The notes below the pieces were generated by a model, which did no database searches, was not told where the DNA came from, and was given only the letters and a program-made list of their open reading frames with translations. 5,520 bases of DNA from assembly GCA_947630315.1 (NCBI GenBank), contig CANRHA010000125.1:1-5520 (forward strand), in the 5' to 3' direction. This DNA comes from an uncultured Clostridia bacterium. GTDB taxonomy: Bacteria > Bacillota > Clostridia > Oscillospirales > Ruminococcaceae. How positions within the stretch are numbered: the first letter of the stretch is position 1; every line of letters begins with the position of its first letter. The position numbers and the translations under genes were made by a program. This document shows, one piece after another, positions 1 through 5,519 of this stretch.

Positions 1-67
1 GATCGGGCTCGAACCGACGACCTCTAGCGTGACAGGCTAGCGTTCTAACCAGCTGAACTACCGGGCC
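1..67 (-). tRNA. tRNA-Asp (anticodon GUC), 3' end cut by window edge
   Basis: Read on the minus strand, the sequence folds as a tRNA. It has a 5' acceptor strand GGCCCGG (67-61), a four-pair D stem GTTC/GAAC with loop AGCTGGTTA, and an anticodon stem CTAGC/GCTAG. The loop CTGTCAC gives anticodon GTC, so the gene decodes Asp codons GAC and GAU. The variable region is AGGTC, and the T arm is GTCGG-TTCGAGC-CCGAT with one G-U closing pair. The last six acceptor bases, the discriminator and any encoded CCA lie beyond position 1. Every stem visible is paired, so I take it as a functional gene truncated only by the window. It is transcribed in the same direction as the hslO unit upstream of it. Confidence 0.96.
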
Positions 68-70
68 GTA

Positions 71-121
71 AACCGGCCTCTTATGCCGACTTCATCTATT
101 ATACAGAAGACGCGGCCGGTT
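71..121. repeat. 8-bp perfect inverted repeat across the tRNA-Asp promoter
   Basis: AACCGGCC at 71-78 and GGCCGGTT at 114-121 are exact inverted copies separated by 35 bases. One arm covers the last base of the tRNA-Asp -35 box and the start of the spacer. The other lies in the short tRNA leader. An RNA made from the tRNA promoter would carry only the second arm, so the hairpin could form only in read-through RNA coming from hslO. No U-tract follows it, so it does not look like an intrinsic terminator. Its function is unknown. Confidence 0.6.
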
Positions 122-126
122 GTCAA
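98..126 (-). promoter_or_regulatory. SigA-type promoter of tRNA-Asp
   Basis: On the minus strand TTGACA (126-121) and TATAAT (103-98) are separated by exactly 17 bases, a perfect match to the housekeeping consensus. The predicted start is near 91, giving a leader of about 24 bases before the tRNA. The -40 to -60 region (131-151) is almost pure A/T and resembles an UP element. It overlaps the stop codon and last codons of hslO. A promoter this strong suits a stable RNA gene. Confidence 0.88.
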
Positions 127-133
127 TACCTAA

Positions 134-1021
134 TTAAAAATTTTTATTTGATTTTTTCTCCCTCAGAGCTATTATCTCATCGCGTGTAAAGCTGTAAACC
201 TTGTCACAAAAATGACATCTGACCTCGGTGGTCTCGTCCTCGGCGAGGCTGTCTATGTCCTCACGGCTAAGGCTGTAGAGGATCCTCTCGGTCTTTTCCC
301 TGCTGCAGTTGCATTTATATTCTACGCCGAAGTCATCCAAAACATTCGGCTCAAGACCTTCGAGGGCCTTCATCGCTATATCCTCGGCCGAAAGCCCCAG
401 CTCCATCATTGTCGTGACGCTCGGCATGGCGGCGATGTTTTTTTCTATTATCTCTATGCAGCTGTCCGGCGCAAAGGGCAGAAGCTGCAAAATGAATCCT
501 CCGGCCTTTTTTACGCTCAGATCGGGGTTTACCGGCACCCCGAGGGCGCAGACGGTAGGGGTCTGTTCGCTTACGGCGAAGTAGTTTGTTATATCCTCGG
601 CGATCTCTCCGCTTATAAGTTCTGTCTGGCCGATGTACGGTTCCTTAAGCCCTAAGTCCTTGATGACCGTGACGGTTCCGTCTTTTCCGACCGCTCCGCC
701 CACATCAAGCTTGCCGTTAGGTTTAAGGGGCAGCTCGACTATATTTTCATCGCAGTACGCCTTGACGTTTCCATAGCTGTCCGATACCGCCACCATTCCG
801 CCTATCGGGCCGCCGCCGTTTATCTTGACCGTTACGCTGTCGTCCTTATCCTTAAGGCCGAAGCCTATAAGCGACGTTCCGAGGGCGAGCCTGCCGAGGG
901 CCGCCGTGACAACCGCGCTTGTCTTGTGGATCCTCTCTATCTCCGAAACTATGTCGGTGCCGTCTATCGCGCTGCATACAACGCTTGCGTCGGCGCTTAT
1001 CGTTCTTACTATCCTGCCCAT
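134..1021 (-). CDS. hslO: Hsp33 redox-regulated chaperone (HslO)
   Basis: A 295-residue cytoplasmic holdase chaperone. Hsp33 is dormant when reduced and zinc-bound; oxidation of its cysteines releases zinc, and the protein then holds unfolding proteins during oxidative and heat stress. The C-terminal redox switch is fully present as C237-N-C239, then 29 residues, then C269-H-F-C272, which is the family CXC-X27-32-CXXC pattern. The N-terminal substrate-binding core shows the expected start (GRIVRTISAD) and the glycine-rich GGGPIGG segment at 69-75. The length matches the family (about 290). The ATG directly follows the TAG of the upstream methyltransferase gene, and AAGGAG lies 7 bases before it, inside that gene's last codons. 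Translation of the two is therefore probably coupled. It is the last gene of its unit. Its last codons overlap the A/T-rich region upstream of the tRNA-Asp promoter, leaving no room for a separate terminator. Confidence 0.97.
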   Translation of the reverse strand: MGRIVRTISADASVVCSAIDGTDIVSEIERIHKTSAVVTAALGRLALGTSLIGFGLKDKDDSVTVKINGGGPIGGMVAVSDSYGNVKAYCDENIVELPLKPNGKLDVGGAVGKDGTVTVIKDLGLKEPYIGQTELISGEIAEDITNYFAVSEQTPTVCALGVPVNPDLSVKKAGGFILQLLPFAPDSCIEIIEKNIAAMPSVTTMMELGLSAEDIAMKALEGLEPNVLDDFGVEYKCNCSREKTERILYSLSREDIDSLAEDETTEVRCHFCDKVYSFTRDEIIALREKKSNKNF

Positions 1022-1765
1022 CTATATTCTCCTTGCCGCGTAAAGTATTCTTTCGGTGTCATATACCGGGGCGAGTTCGGTGAGACCGTTGTACTCCTCG
1101 ATATCCCCGAAGCCGCTCTCCTTTAAAAGCCTCTTTATGGTCGAGCGGTGGTACGCCCTCTCAACTATCGTCTCGCTGAATTTTTCCCCTGTGAGCTTAT
1201 CGTAAAACCGCAGATATTCCTCGGTCCTGCAATCCCACCCGCCGAGGTATCTGTTTTGCCATACCGCTTTTACCTCCGGGGTATCGTAGATAAACCTGTT
1301 TCCGGCGAGGACCCGCCTGTGCTTATACGGCGTGTTCACATCGAATATAAACAACCCGCCGGGCTTAAGGCACCGCCTCACCGAAACAAAGCACCGTTTT
1401 ACGTCGTCTATTCCGCCAAGGTGGTTTACGGCGTCAAGGGAACAAACCGCCGCGTCGCATTGGGGCAACTTCAGAAATCTTATATCCTGGACCGAGAGCA
1501 GGGGAGTGCTGTCGGGGAAGATTTCCGCGAACTTTCGCTTTGCTGAGTTTATCATATTTTCGCTTATATCGGCGCCGTATACCTTATAACCAAGCCGAAA
1601 AAGCTCGATTCCGAGGCTGGCGGTGCCGCAGGCGGCATCTATAACGCTATCGGAGTCGGGCTTACGGGTTTTGATGATGCTGTCAACCCTTCGGGCATAG
1701 CCGGGGTAGTTGACGTTTTTTGTCAGCCGGTCATAGTATAAGGCGAAAACGCCGTAGTTAGTCAT
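1022..1765 (-). CDS. class I SAM-dependent methyltransferase, YqeM-like
   Basis: A 247-residue Rossmann-fold methyltransferase predicted to act in the cytoplasm; its substrate is unknown. The N-terminus YGVFALYYDRL (residues 4-14) resembles the start of YqeM-like methyltransferases. Motif I is VIDAACGTAS (41-50), followed by the acidic ribose-binding position in VYGADIS (D66), a motif with acidic and hydrophobic residues near CDAAVCSLDAVNHL (103-116), and LKPGGLFIFDVNT (133-145). The usual third glycine of motif I is replaced by Ala49; Ala45 in place of the first is common in the DxACGTG variant. The start codon overlaps the stop of the upstream yerC-like gene in ATGA, and the stop TAG abuts the hslO ATG. 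Only a weak purine stretch precedes the start, so coupling to the upstream gene is likely. Pairing with hslO suggests a shared condition of expression, but this does not identify the target, which could be a small molecule, RNA or protein. Confidence 0.88.
   Translation of the reverse strand: MTNYGVFALYYDRLTKNVNYPGYARRVDSIIKTRKPDSDSVIDAACGTASLGIELFRLGYKVYGADISENMINSAKRKFAEIFPDSTPLLSVQDIRFLKLPQCDAAVCSLDAVNHLGGIDDVKRCFVSVRRCLKPGGLFIFDVNTPYKHRRVLAGNRFIYDTPEVKAVWQNRYLGGWDCRTEEYLRFYDKLTGEKFSETIVERAYHRSTIKRLLKESGFGDIEEYNGLTELAPVYDTERILYAARRI
1029..1034 (-). promoter_or_regulatory. ribosome binding site of hslO inside the methyltransferase gene
   Basis: AAGGAG on the minus strand lies 7 bases before the hslO ATG. 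It is formed by the last sense codons of the methyltransferase gene (…AGG AGA ATA TAG). This fixes the hslO start and implies that ribosomes ending the methyltransferase pass directly over it. Confidence 0.85.
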
Positions 1766-2061
1766 TTCTGATTCTTTTCGGCGAGCCTTTTAAGAACTAT
1801 AGCGTAACCGCCCGAGCCGTAGTTGATAGAGCGGTTCACACGGCTTATCGTTGCTGTTGAAGCTCCGGTTTCGGCAACTATATCGCTGTAGACATGGTGC
1901 TCTGAGAGCATTCTTGCTACATGATAGCGCTGCGACAGGCTTTTGAGTTCCAAAACCGTGCAGAGGTCGTCGAAGAAATCGTAGCATTCTTCTTTTGTTT
2001 TAAGAGATAGTATTGCATCAAACAGACTGTCTAACTGCTGGTCTTTCAGATTCGGTTTCAT
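1762..2061 (-). CDS. yerC: YerC/YecD-type TrpR-related DNA-binding protein
   Basis: A small, all-helical protein of 99 residues related to the Trp repressor fold, probably a cytoplasmic dimeric transcription regulator. Its helix-turn-helix covers about residues 58-79 (YSDIVAETGASTATISRVNR…). It is followed by the INYGSGGY segment (79-86), characteristic of the YerC/YecD family. The family ligand and targets are not established, and tryptophan binding should not be assumed. I chose the ATG at 2061 because AAAGGAG lies 5 bases upstream of it and the length fits the family (about 100). An in-frame TTG at 2091 would add ten residues but has no ribosome binding site. The stop overlaps the methyltransferase start as ATGA. 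The gene has its own promoter, and palindromes around its start site make autoregulation plausible, though unproven. Confidence 0.9.
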   Translation of the reverse strand: MKPNLKDQQLDSLFDAILSLKTKEECYDFFDDLCTVLELKSLSQRYHVARMLSEHHVYSDIVAETGASTATISRVNRSINYGSGGYAIVLKRLAEKNQK

Positions 2062-2066
2062 TGTAG

Positions 2067-2073
2067 CTCCTTT
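2067..2073 (-). promoter_or_regulatory. ribosome binding site deciding the yerC start
   Basis: AAAGGAG on the minus strand stands 5 bases before the ATG at 2061. The alternative TTG start at 2091 has no such site, so the shorter 99-residue protein is preferred. Confidence 0.85.
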
Positions 2074-2093
2074 CGATGTCTCATAGGTCAATA

Positions 2094-2121
2094 GTGTGTT
2101 AAATCATGTTTTTAACATCAC
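2094..2121. repeat. inverted repeat at the yerC transcription start (5' UTR hairpin or operator)
   Basis: GTTAAA (2098-2103) and TTTAAC (2111-2116) face each other across a 7-base loop. The pairing extends outward through T-A and, after one bulged base (2118), through GTG/CAC, giving about ten pairs. The element begins at the predicted +1 (about 2119) of the yerC transcript. It could be a repressor operator just downstream of the promoter, or a 5' hairpin that stabilises the mRNA. The sequence does not decide between them. Confidence 0.55.
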
Positions 2122-2125
2122 ATAT

Positions 2126-2154
2126 ATATTACCATATTATTTTTCAATTGTAAA
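2126..2154 (-). promoter_or_regulatory. SigA-type promoter of the yerC-methyltransferase-hslO unit
   Basis: On the minus strand TTTACA (2154-2149) and TAATAT (2131-2126) are 17 bases apart, and TGG immediately before the -10 box gives an extended -10. The predicted start is near 2119, with a leader of about 58 bases to the yerC ATG. The upstream region is strongly A/T-rich. No separate promoter is evident within the three tightly spaced genes that follow. Confidence 0.78.
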
Positions 2155-2188
2155 GTGTTTTTTTGTTATATTGTAAAAAAATTTACAA
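2148..2188. repeat. three TTGTAAA boxes upstream of yerC
   Basis: TTGTAAA occurs on the plus strand at 2148-2154 and 2171-2177, and its inverse TTTACAA at 2182-2188. The last two form a 7-bp inverted repeat around AAAA. The first overlaps the yerC -35 box and lies 23 bases from the second, about two helical turns. This is suggestive of a binding site. The region is so A/T-rich that chance is a real alternative. The hairpin is too A/T-rich, and lacks a following U-run on the minus strand, to be a convincing engB terminator. Confidence 0.4.
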
Positions 2189-2194
2189 ATTTTT

Positions 2195-2797
2195 TCAGCT
2201 GTCGACATTTTCCGACTCGGAAATCTCGGAAACTATCTCTCTTAAGCGGTCTACGCCCTCGTCGGTAACTGCCGAAAAGGGCACCACAGTAAGCTGATCG
2301 TAATACGGAAGCTCTGTTTTAAGGGCTTCAAGGCGGTTTGCGCGCTCGGTTTTATTGAGCTTGTCCGCCTTTGTGAGAACTACAGCAAAGGGCAGCTCGC
2401 ATTCAACGAGGTAGTTTATCATCGTCAGGTCGTCCTTTGTCGGCGGGTGGCGCATGTCTATAAGCTGAAAAATAAGCGCAAGGTCGCGTTCGCCGTCGCC
2501 GAGATACCCGCCTATAAGCTCGCTCCAGCGGCCCTTTTCGCTTTTTGACACCTTAGCGTAGCCGTACCCGGGCAGATCGGCAAAAATAAGGTTTTCAAGC
2601 TCATAGAAGTTTATAGTCGCGGTCTTTCCGGGCTGTGAGCTCACCCTCGCGAGGTTTTTTCTGCCGAACAGGCGGTTTATAAGCGAGGATTTGCCGACGT
2701 TCGATCTTCCCGCAAAGACTATCTCCGGCTTTTCGGGGCGGGGGATCTGTTTATATGTGCCGTATGAGGCTTTGAATTTTGCGTTCTGAAAGTTCAT
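2195..2797 (-). CDS. engB: ribosome biogenesis GTPase EngB (YsxC/YihA)
   Basis: A 200-residue TrmE-Era-type GTPase needed for assembly of the large (50S) ribosomal subunit, acting in the cytoplasm on immature ribosomes. All G motifs are present: G1 GRSNVGKSS (30-38), the switch I region SSQPGKTATIN (53-63), G3 DLPGYG (74-79), G4 TKADK (142-146) and G5 SAV (175-177). The YGYAKVSK stretch after G3 is typical of the family. The length is normal. Its ATG overlaps the lon stop by one base (TGATG), and only a weak GAGAAG-type site precedes it, so translation probably depends on reinitiation after lon. The lon-engB order is well known in Bacillota, as in the lonA-ysxC pair of Bacillus subtilis. About 75 bases of A/T-rich sequence separate its stop from the yerC promoter start. 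No strong terminator is visible there, so some read-through into the next unit is possible. Confidence 0.97.
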   Translation of the reverse strand: MNFQNAKFKASYGTYKQIPRPEKPEIVFAGRSNVGKSSLINRLFGRKNLARVSSQPGKTATINFYELENLIFADLPGYGYAKVSKSEKGRWSELIGGYLGDGERDLALIFQLIDMRHPPTKDDLTMINYLVECELPFAVVLTKADKLNKTERANRLEALKTELPYYDQLTVVPFSAVTDEGVDRLREIVSEISESENVDS

Positions 2798-5196
2798 CAG
2801 CTTCTCGCCCCGACTCTGCGGCTCGTCTTTTTGAACTCCGGCGGCGGAACGGCTTTTTTGTCCTCGGGCTGCCTTTCAAGGGCAGCGTTAAGAACGTCTT
2901 CAACGGTATCGGCGAGTATAAAATCAACATTTTCCTTTACCTTGCCGTCGACTTCTTCAAGATCAGCCTTGTTGGCCTTAGGTATGATCACGGTTTTGAT
3001 TCCCGCCTTGTATGCAGCCATTGTCTTTTCGCGCAGTCCGCCTATCGCCAGGACTCGGCCTCTGAGGGTGATCTCCCCGGTCATGGCTACGTCGGAGCGC
3101 ACGGGTATTCCCGAAAGCTCCGAGATTATCCCGGTGGCAAGCGTGACGCCTGCCGAAGGGCCGTCTTTGGGAACTGCGCCCTCCGGCGCGTGGATGTGAA
3201 TATCCTTTTTGGAATAAAATTCCTTGTCTATGCCGTACTTTTCCGCGACGCTGCGCGCGTAGGTCACGGCTATTTTTGCGCTTTCCTTCATAACGTCGCC
3301 GAGGGAGCCGGTGAGTTCTACCGCGCCCTTGCCGTCTACCGAGAGCACTTCAAGCGGCATGAGCGTTCCGCCGACAGATGTCCATGCAAGGCCGTTTACC
3401 TCGCCGACCTGGGGCTTTTCCGATTTTAGATCGCCCAAAAACTTTCTTACGCCGAGGAACTTTTCAACCGCCTCGGGAGTAACGGTGACTCTCTGGGCTT
3501 CTTTTGAAACTATCTCCTTTGCGGCCTTGCGGCAGATAGAGGCGATGTTTCTTTCAAGCGTTCTTACGCCCGCCTCGCGGGTGTAGTAGTCGATCATCTC
3601 GTACAGTCCTGCGTCGGTGAAGCGGAGCATATTTCCGTTCAGGCCGTTGGCCTTAAGCTGTTTCGGAACCAGGTGGCGCTTTGCGATCTCGAACTTTTCC
3701 TCGCGGGTGTAGCTCGGAAGCTCTATAACGTCCATTCTGTCAAGAAGCGGGGGAGCTATGGTGTCAAGCGTATTTGCGGTGGTTACGAACAAAACGTCCG
3801 AGAGGTCGAAGGGTATCTCTATATAGTGATCCCTGAACTCCTTGTTCTGTTCGCTGTCCAAAACTTCAAGCATCGCGCTCGAGGGGTCGCCCCTAAAGTC
3901 GTTTGACATCTTATCTATTTCGTCAAGAAGTATCATCGGGTTTGAGGAGCCGGCCTGTTTGATCGCGGTGATTATCCTTCCCGGCATCGAGCCTATGTAG
4001 GTTTTTCTGTGACCTCTTATGTCCGATTCGTCTCTTATCCCGCCGAGGGATACCCTTGCATATTTTCTGCCGAGGGCCTTTGCTATCGATTTTCCTATCG
4101 ATGTCTTTCCGACGCCCGGAGGGCCTACAAGGCAGATTATCTGGCCTTTTACGTCGGGCACGAGGTTTCTTACGGCAATAAGTTCAAGAATGCGCTCCTT
4201 TACCTTGTCAAGCCCGTAGTGGTCCTTGTCAAGCTGCGCCTTTACTCTGCCTATATCGGGCTTATCCTCGGTTTTGACCGTCCAGGGAAGCTCCAAAACG
4301 GTGTCGAGGTAGCTGCGGATAACCGCGGCTTCCTGTGAGCCGTAGGGCATTTTTGCAAGCCTGTTGGCCTCGCCCACAAGCTTTTCAACGCCCTGCTCGG
4401 GAAGCCCCAGCTTTGCGATTTTTTCAAGATACTGGTAGCTCTCGTCTTCGGGGTATTCCTCCTCGCCGAGCTCCTCGCGTATTACCCTCATCTCCTCACG
4501 CAGGTAGTATTCGCGCTGGCCGCGGTCTATCGCCTCGCCGACCTTCATATGTATATCCTTTTCGAGGGCGAGTATCTGAGTCTCTTTTACAATTATAGAC
4601 AGAAGGACCGCAAGCTTATCGCTGAGGGCGGGGGCCTCGAGTACCTGCTGTCTGTTTTCGGCGGGCATGATTATGTTAAACGCGAGCACCTGATAGAGAT
4701 CTTCGGGCGATTTTGCGCCGTCCACCGAGTTTTTCATCTCGTCGGGCATTCTCGGAACGACCTGCGTGTAGGAGTGAAAAGCGTCCTGAAGCGCCCTCAT
4801 AAGCGCGCGGATCTCCTCGTCGGTTGCGCGATCGCGTGAAAAGGTCTTCATCGGGCGGACGACGGCTATGATCCCTTCGCTGTCGGTGTTGAAGTCTATG
4901 AGCTTCGCCTTGTAAAGGCCGTCTACCCTGACGCGTGAAATGCCGTCGGCGCTCTTTACTACCTGCTGTATCTCGCAGACGGTGCCTATGCGGTAAACGT
5001 CGTCAAACCCGGGGTCTGAAACGTTTACGTCTCTCTGAGCGGTCAGAAAGACCAGCCTGTCGCTTGCAAGGGCTGCGCCCACCGATACCAAAGAGCGTTC
5101 CCGCGAGACGTCGAAGCGAATAGACATATCCGGCAGGACGACTACGTCACGCGTTGCAACGCAGGGCAGGGTCATGAAAGTAAATTTTTCGGACAT
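2797..5196 (-). CDS. lon: ATP-dependent Lon protease (LonA type)
   Basis: A 799-residue cytoplasmic hexameric protease that unfolds and degrades damaged and short-lived regulatory proteins. The N-terminal substrate-recognition domain starts at about residue 10 (RDVVVLPDM) and runs to about 205, followed by a helical linker. The AAA+ module has Walker A GPPGVGKTS (358-366), Walker B ILLDEID (422-428), sensor-1 N475, arginine finger R487 and sensor-2 R545. The C-terminal protease domain holds the Ser-Lys dyad: S681 in PKDGPSAG and K724 in GGLREKTMAA. No transmembrane segment is present, so this is LonA and not LonB. It is slightly longer than the E. coli enzyme (784) because of a basic, proline-containing tail (about 780-799). 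The ATG at 5196 follows AAAGAGGT at 5213-5206. It is the first gene of the lon-engB unit, with its own consensus promoter. I saw no CIRCE (HrcA) element or clear CtsR box. Confidence 0.98.
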   Translation of the reverse strand: MSEKFTFMTLPCVATRDVVVLPDMSIRFDVSRERSLVSVGAALASDRLVFLTAQRDVNVSDPGFDDVYRIGTVCEIQQVVKSADGISRVRVDGLYKAKLIDFNTDSEGIIAVVRPMKTFSRDRATDEEIRALMRALQDAFHSYTQVVPRMPDEMKNSVDGAKSPEDLYQVLAFNIIMPAENRQQVLEAPALSDKLAVLLSIIVKETQILALEKDIHMKVGEAIDRGQREYYLREEMRVIREELGEEEYPEDESYQYLEKIAKLGLPEQGVEKLVGEANRLAKMPYGSQEAAVIRSYLDTVLELPWTVKTEDKPDIGRVKAQLDKDHYGLDKVKERILELIAVRNLVPDVKGQIICLVGPPGVGKTSIGKSIAKALGRKYARVSLGGIRDESDIRGHRKTYIGSMPGRIITAIKQAGSSNPMILLDEIDKMSNDFRGDPSSAMLEVLDSEQNKEFRDHYIEIPFDLSDVLFVTTANTLDTIAPPLLDRMDVIELPSYTREEKFEIAKRHLVPKQLKANGLNGNMLRFTDAGLYEMIDYYTREAGVRTLERNIASICRKAAKEIVSKEAQRVTVTPEAVEKFLGVRKFLGDLKSEKPQVGEVNGLAWTSVGGTLMPLEVLSVDGKGAVELTGSLGDVMKESAKIAVTYARSVAEKYGIDKEFYSKKDIHIHAPEGAVPKDGPSAGVTLATGIISELSGIPVRSDVAMTGEITLRGRVLAIGGLREKTMAAYKAGIKTVIIPKANKADLEEVDGKVKENVDFILADTVEDVLNAALERQPEDKKAVPPPEFKKTSRRVGARS

Positions 5197-5205
5197 AGTG
5201 AAATT

Positions 5206-5213
5206 ACCTCTTT
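5206..5213 (-). promoter_or_regulatory. ribosome binding site of lon
   Basis: AAAGAGGT on the minus strand lies about 9 bases before the ATG at 5196. It is the only good site near the N-terminus and supports that start. Confidence 0.75.
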
Positions 5214-5226
5214 ATTTTATTATCAA

Positions 5227-5240
5227 GTCTGATGTCTGAA
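5227..5240. repeat. 7-bp tandem repeat in the lon leader
   Basis: GTCTGAT and GTCTGAA follow each other directly on the plus strand (TCAGAC twice in the lon mRNA leader). An inverted CAGAC occurs at 5263-5267 inside the lon promoter spacer. The repeats sit between the predicted start and the ribosome binding site, where a repressor or RNA-binding factor could act. No known heat-shock operator matches. Confidence 0.4.
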
Positions 5241-5255
5241 TATCCGTGTTGACTT

Positions 5256-5284
5256 ATTATAGCAGACTGCCGCGAATTTTGCAA
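5256..5284 (-). promoter_or_regulatory. SigA-type promoter of lon-engB
   Basis: On the minus strand TTGCAA (5284-5279) and a perfect TATAAT (5261-5256) are 17 bases apart, with TGC before the -10 box giving an extended -10. The predicted start is near 5249 and the leader about 53 bases. The form is housekeeping rather than an alternative heat-shock sigma type. Confidence 0.87.
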
Positions 5285-5354
5285 TAGATAAAATAATGGG
5301 AAAGTAGCCAAAATGATCGCATTAAAGCAAAAAGTTTTCGGCCGTGCCCGAGCT

Positions 5355-5368
5355 GGAGGCGGGGGAGG
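5355..5368 (+). other. G-rich tract between divergent promoters
   Basis: Positions 5355-5368 read GGAGGCGGGGGAGG, four G-runs of two or more in 14 bases. This is compatible with a two-layer quadruplex at most. It lies about 100 bases upstream of the lon start site and about 70 bases upstream of the tRNA-Arg start. No start codon follows to make it a ribosome binding site. The rest of the 5285-5382 stretch shows nothing I can name. Confidence 0.3.
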
Positions 5369-5382
5369 ATATAAGATAACCG

Positions 5383-5432
5383 AAAAAATTTTTCCCCGAG
5401 CGCTTGACAACCGCGAAGTTTTGTGGTAACAT
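5383..5432 (+). promoter_or_regulatory. UP-like tract and promoter of tRNA-Arg
   Basis: TTGACA (5404-5409) and TAACAT (5427-5432) are separated by 17 bases, with TGG before the -10 box (extended -10). The predicted start is near 5439, only about 8 bases before the tRNA. An A6T5 tract at 5383-5393 falls at -56 to -46, the position expected of an UP element contacting the RNA polymerase alpha subunits. Confidence 0.83.
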
Positions 5433-5446
5433 ACCTACTTGTGGAT

Positions 5447-5519
5447 GCGCCCGTAGCTCAGTGGATAGAGTGCCCGGCTACGAACCGGTAGGTCGTGAGT
5501 TCGAATCTCCCCGGGCGCG
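5447..5519 (+). tRNA. tRNA-Arg (anticodon ACG)
   Basis: A complete 73-base cloverleaf. The acceptor GCGCCCG pairs fully with CGGGCGC, the D stem GCTC/GAGT has one G-U pair, and the loop CTACGAA gives anticodon ACG. The variable region is AGGTC and the T loop is TTCGAAT. A34 would be edited to inosine by TadA to read CGU, CGC and CGA. The discriminator is G, followed by a C at the window edge that may begin an encoded CCA. Two pairs are non-canonical: C-U at the outer anticodon stem (5473/5489) and U-C at the second T-stem pair (5496/5510). The strong promoter argues that the gene is expressed. Confidence 0.93.

Noticed and set aside
71..121. Intrinsic terminator for hslO
   Set aside because: The inverted repeat has a 35-base loop and no following U-run on the minus strand, and it overlaps the tRNA-Asp promoter.
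212..655. 147-codon open frame on the plus strand opposite hslO
   Set aside because: It is antisense to a clear Hsp33 gene and its protein has no family features.
1148..1546. 132-codon open frame on the plus strand opposite the methyltransferase
   Set aside because: It is antisense to a gene with clear SAM-methyltransferase motifs and has no promoter or ribosome binding site.
2062..2091. Longer yerC start at TTG 2091
   Set aside because: There is no ribosome binding site before the TTG, while AAAGGAG sits ideally before the ATG at 2061 and gives the usual family length.
2779..3429. 216-codon open frame on the plus strand opposite the lon 3' region
   Set aside because: It lies wholly against lon, which has complete catalytic motifs. 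Its translation shows no recognisable domain and no ribosome binding site is evident. It is a shadow of the codon bias on the other strand.
5197..5300. CIRCE or CtsR operator at lon
   Set aside because: Neither the TTAGCACTC/GAGTGCTAA palindrome nor tandem GGTCAAA-like heptads are present on either strand.
5204..5410. 68-codon open frame on the minus strand upstream of lon
   Set aside because: It starts with TTG, has no ribosome binding site, contains a low-complexity proline run from the G-rich tract, and runs straight through the lon promoter and leader.
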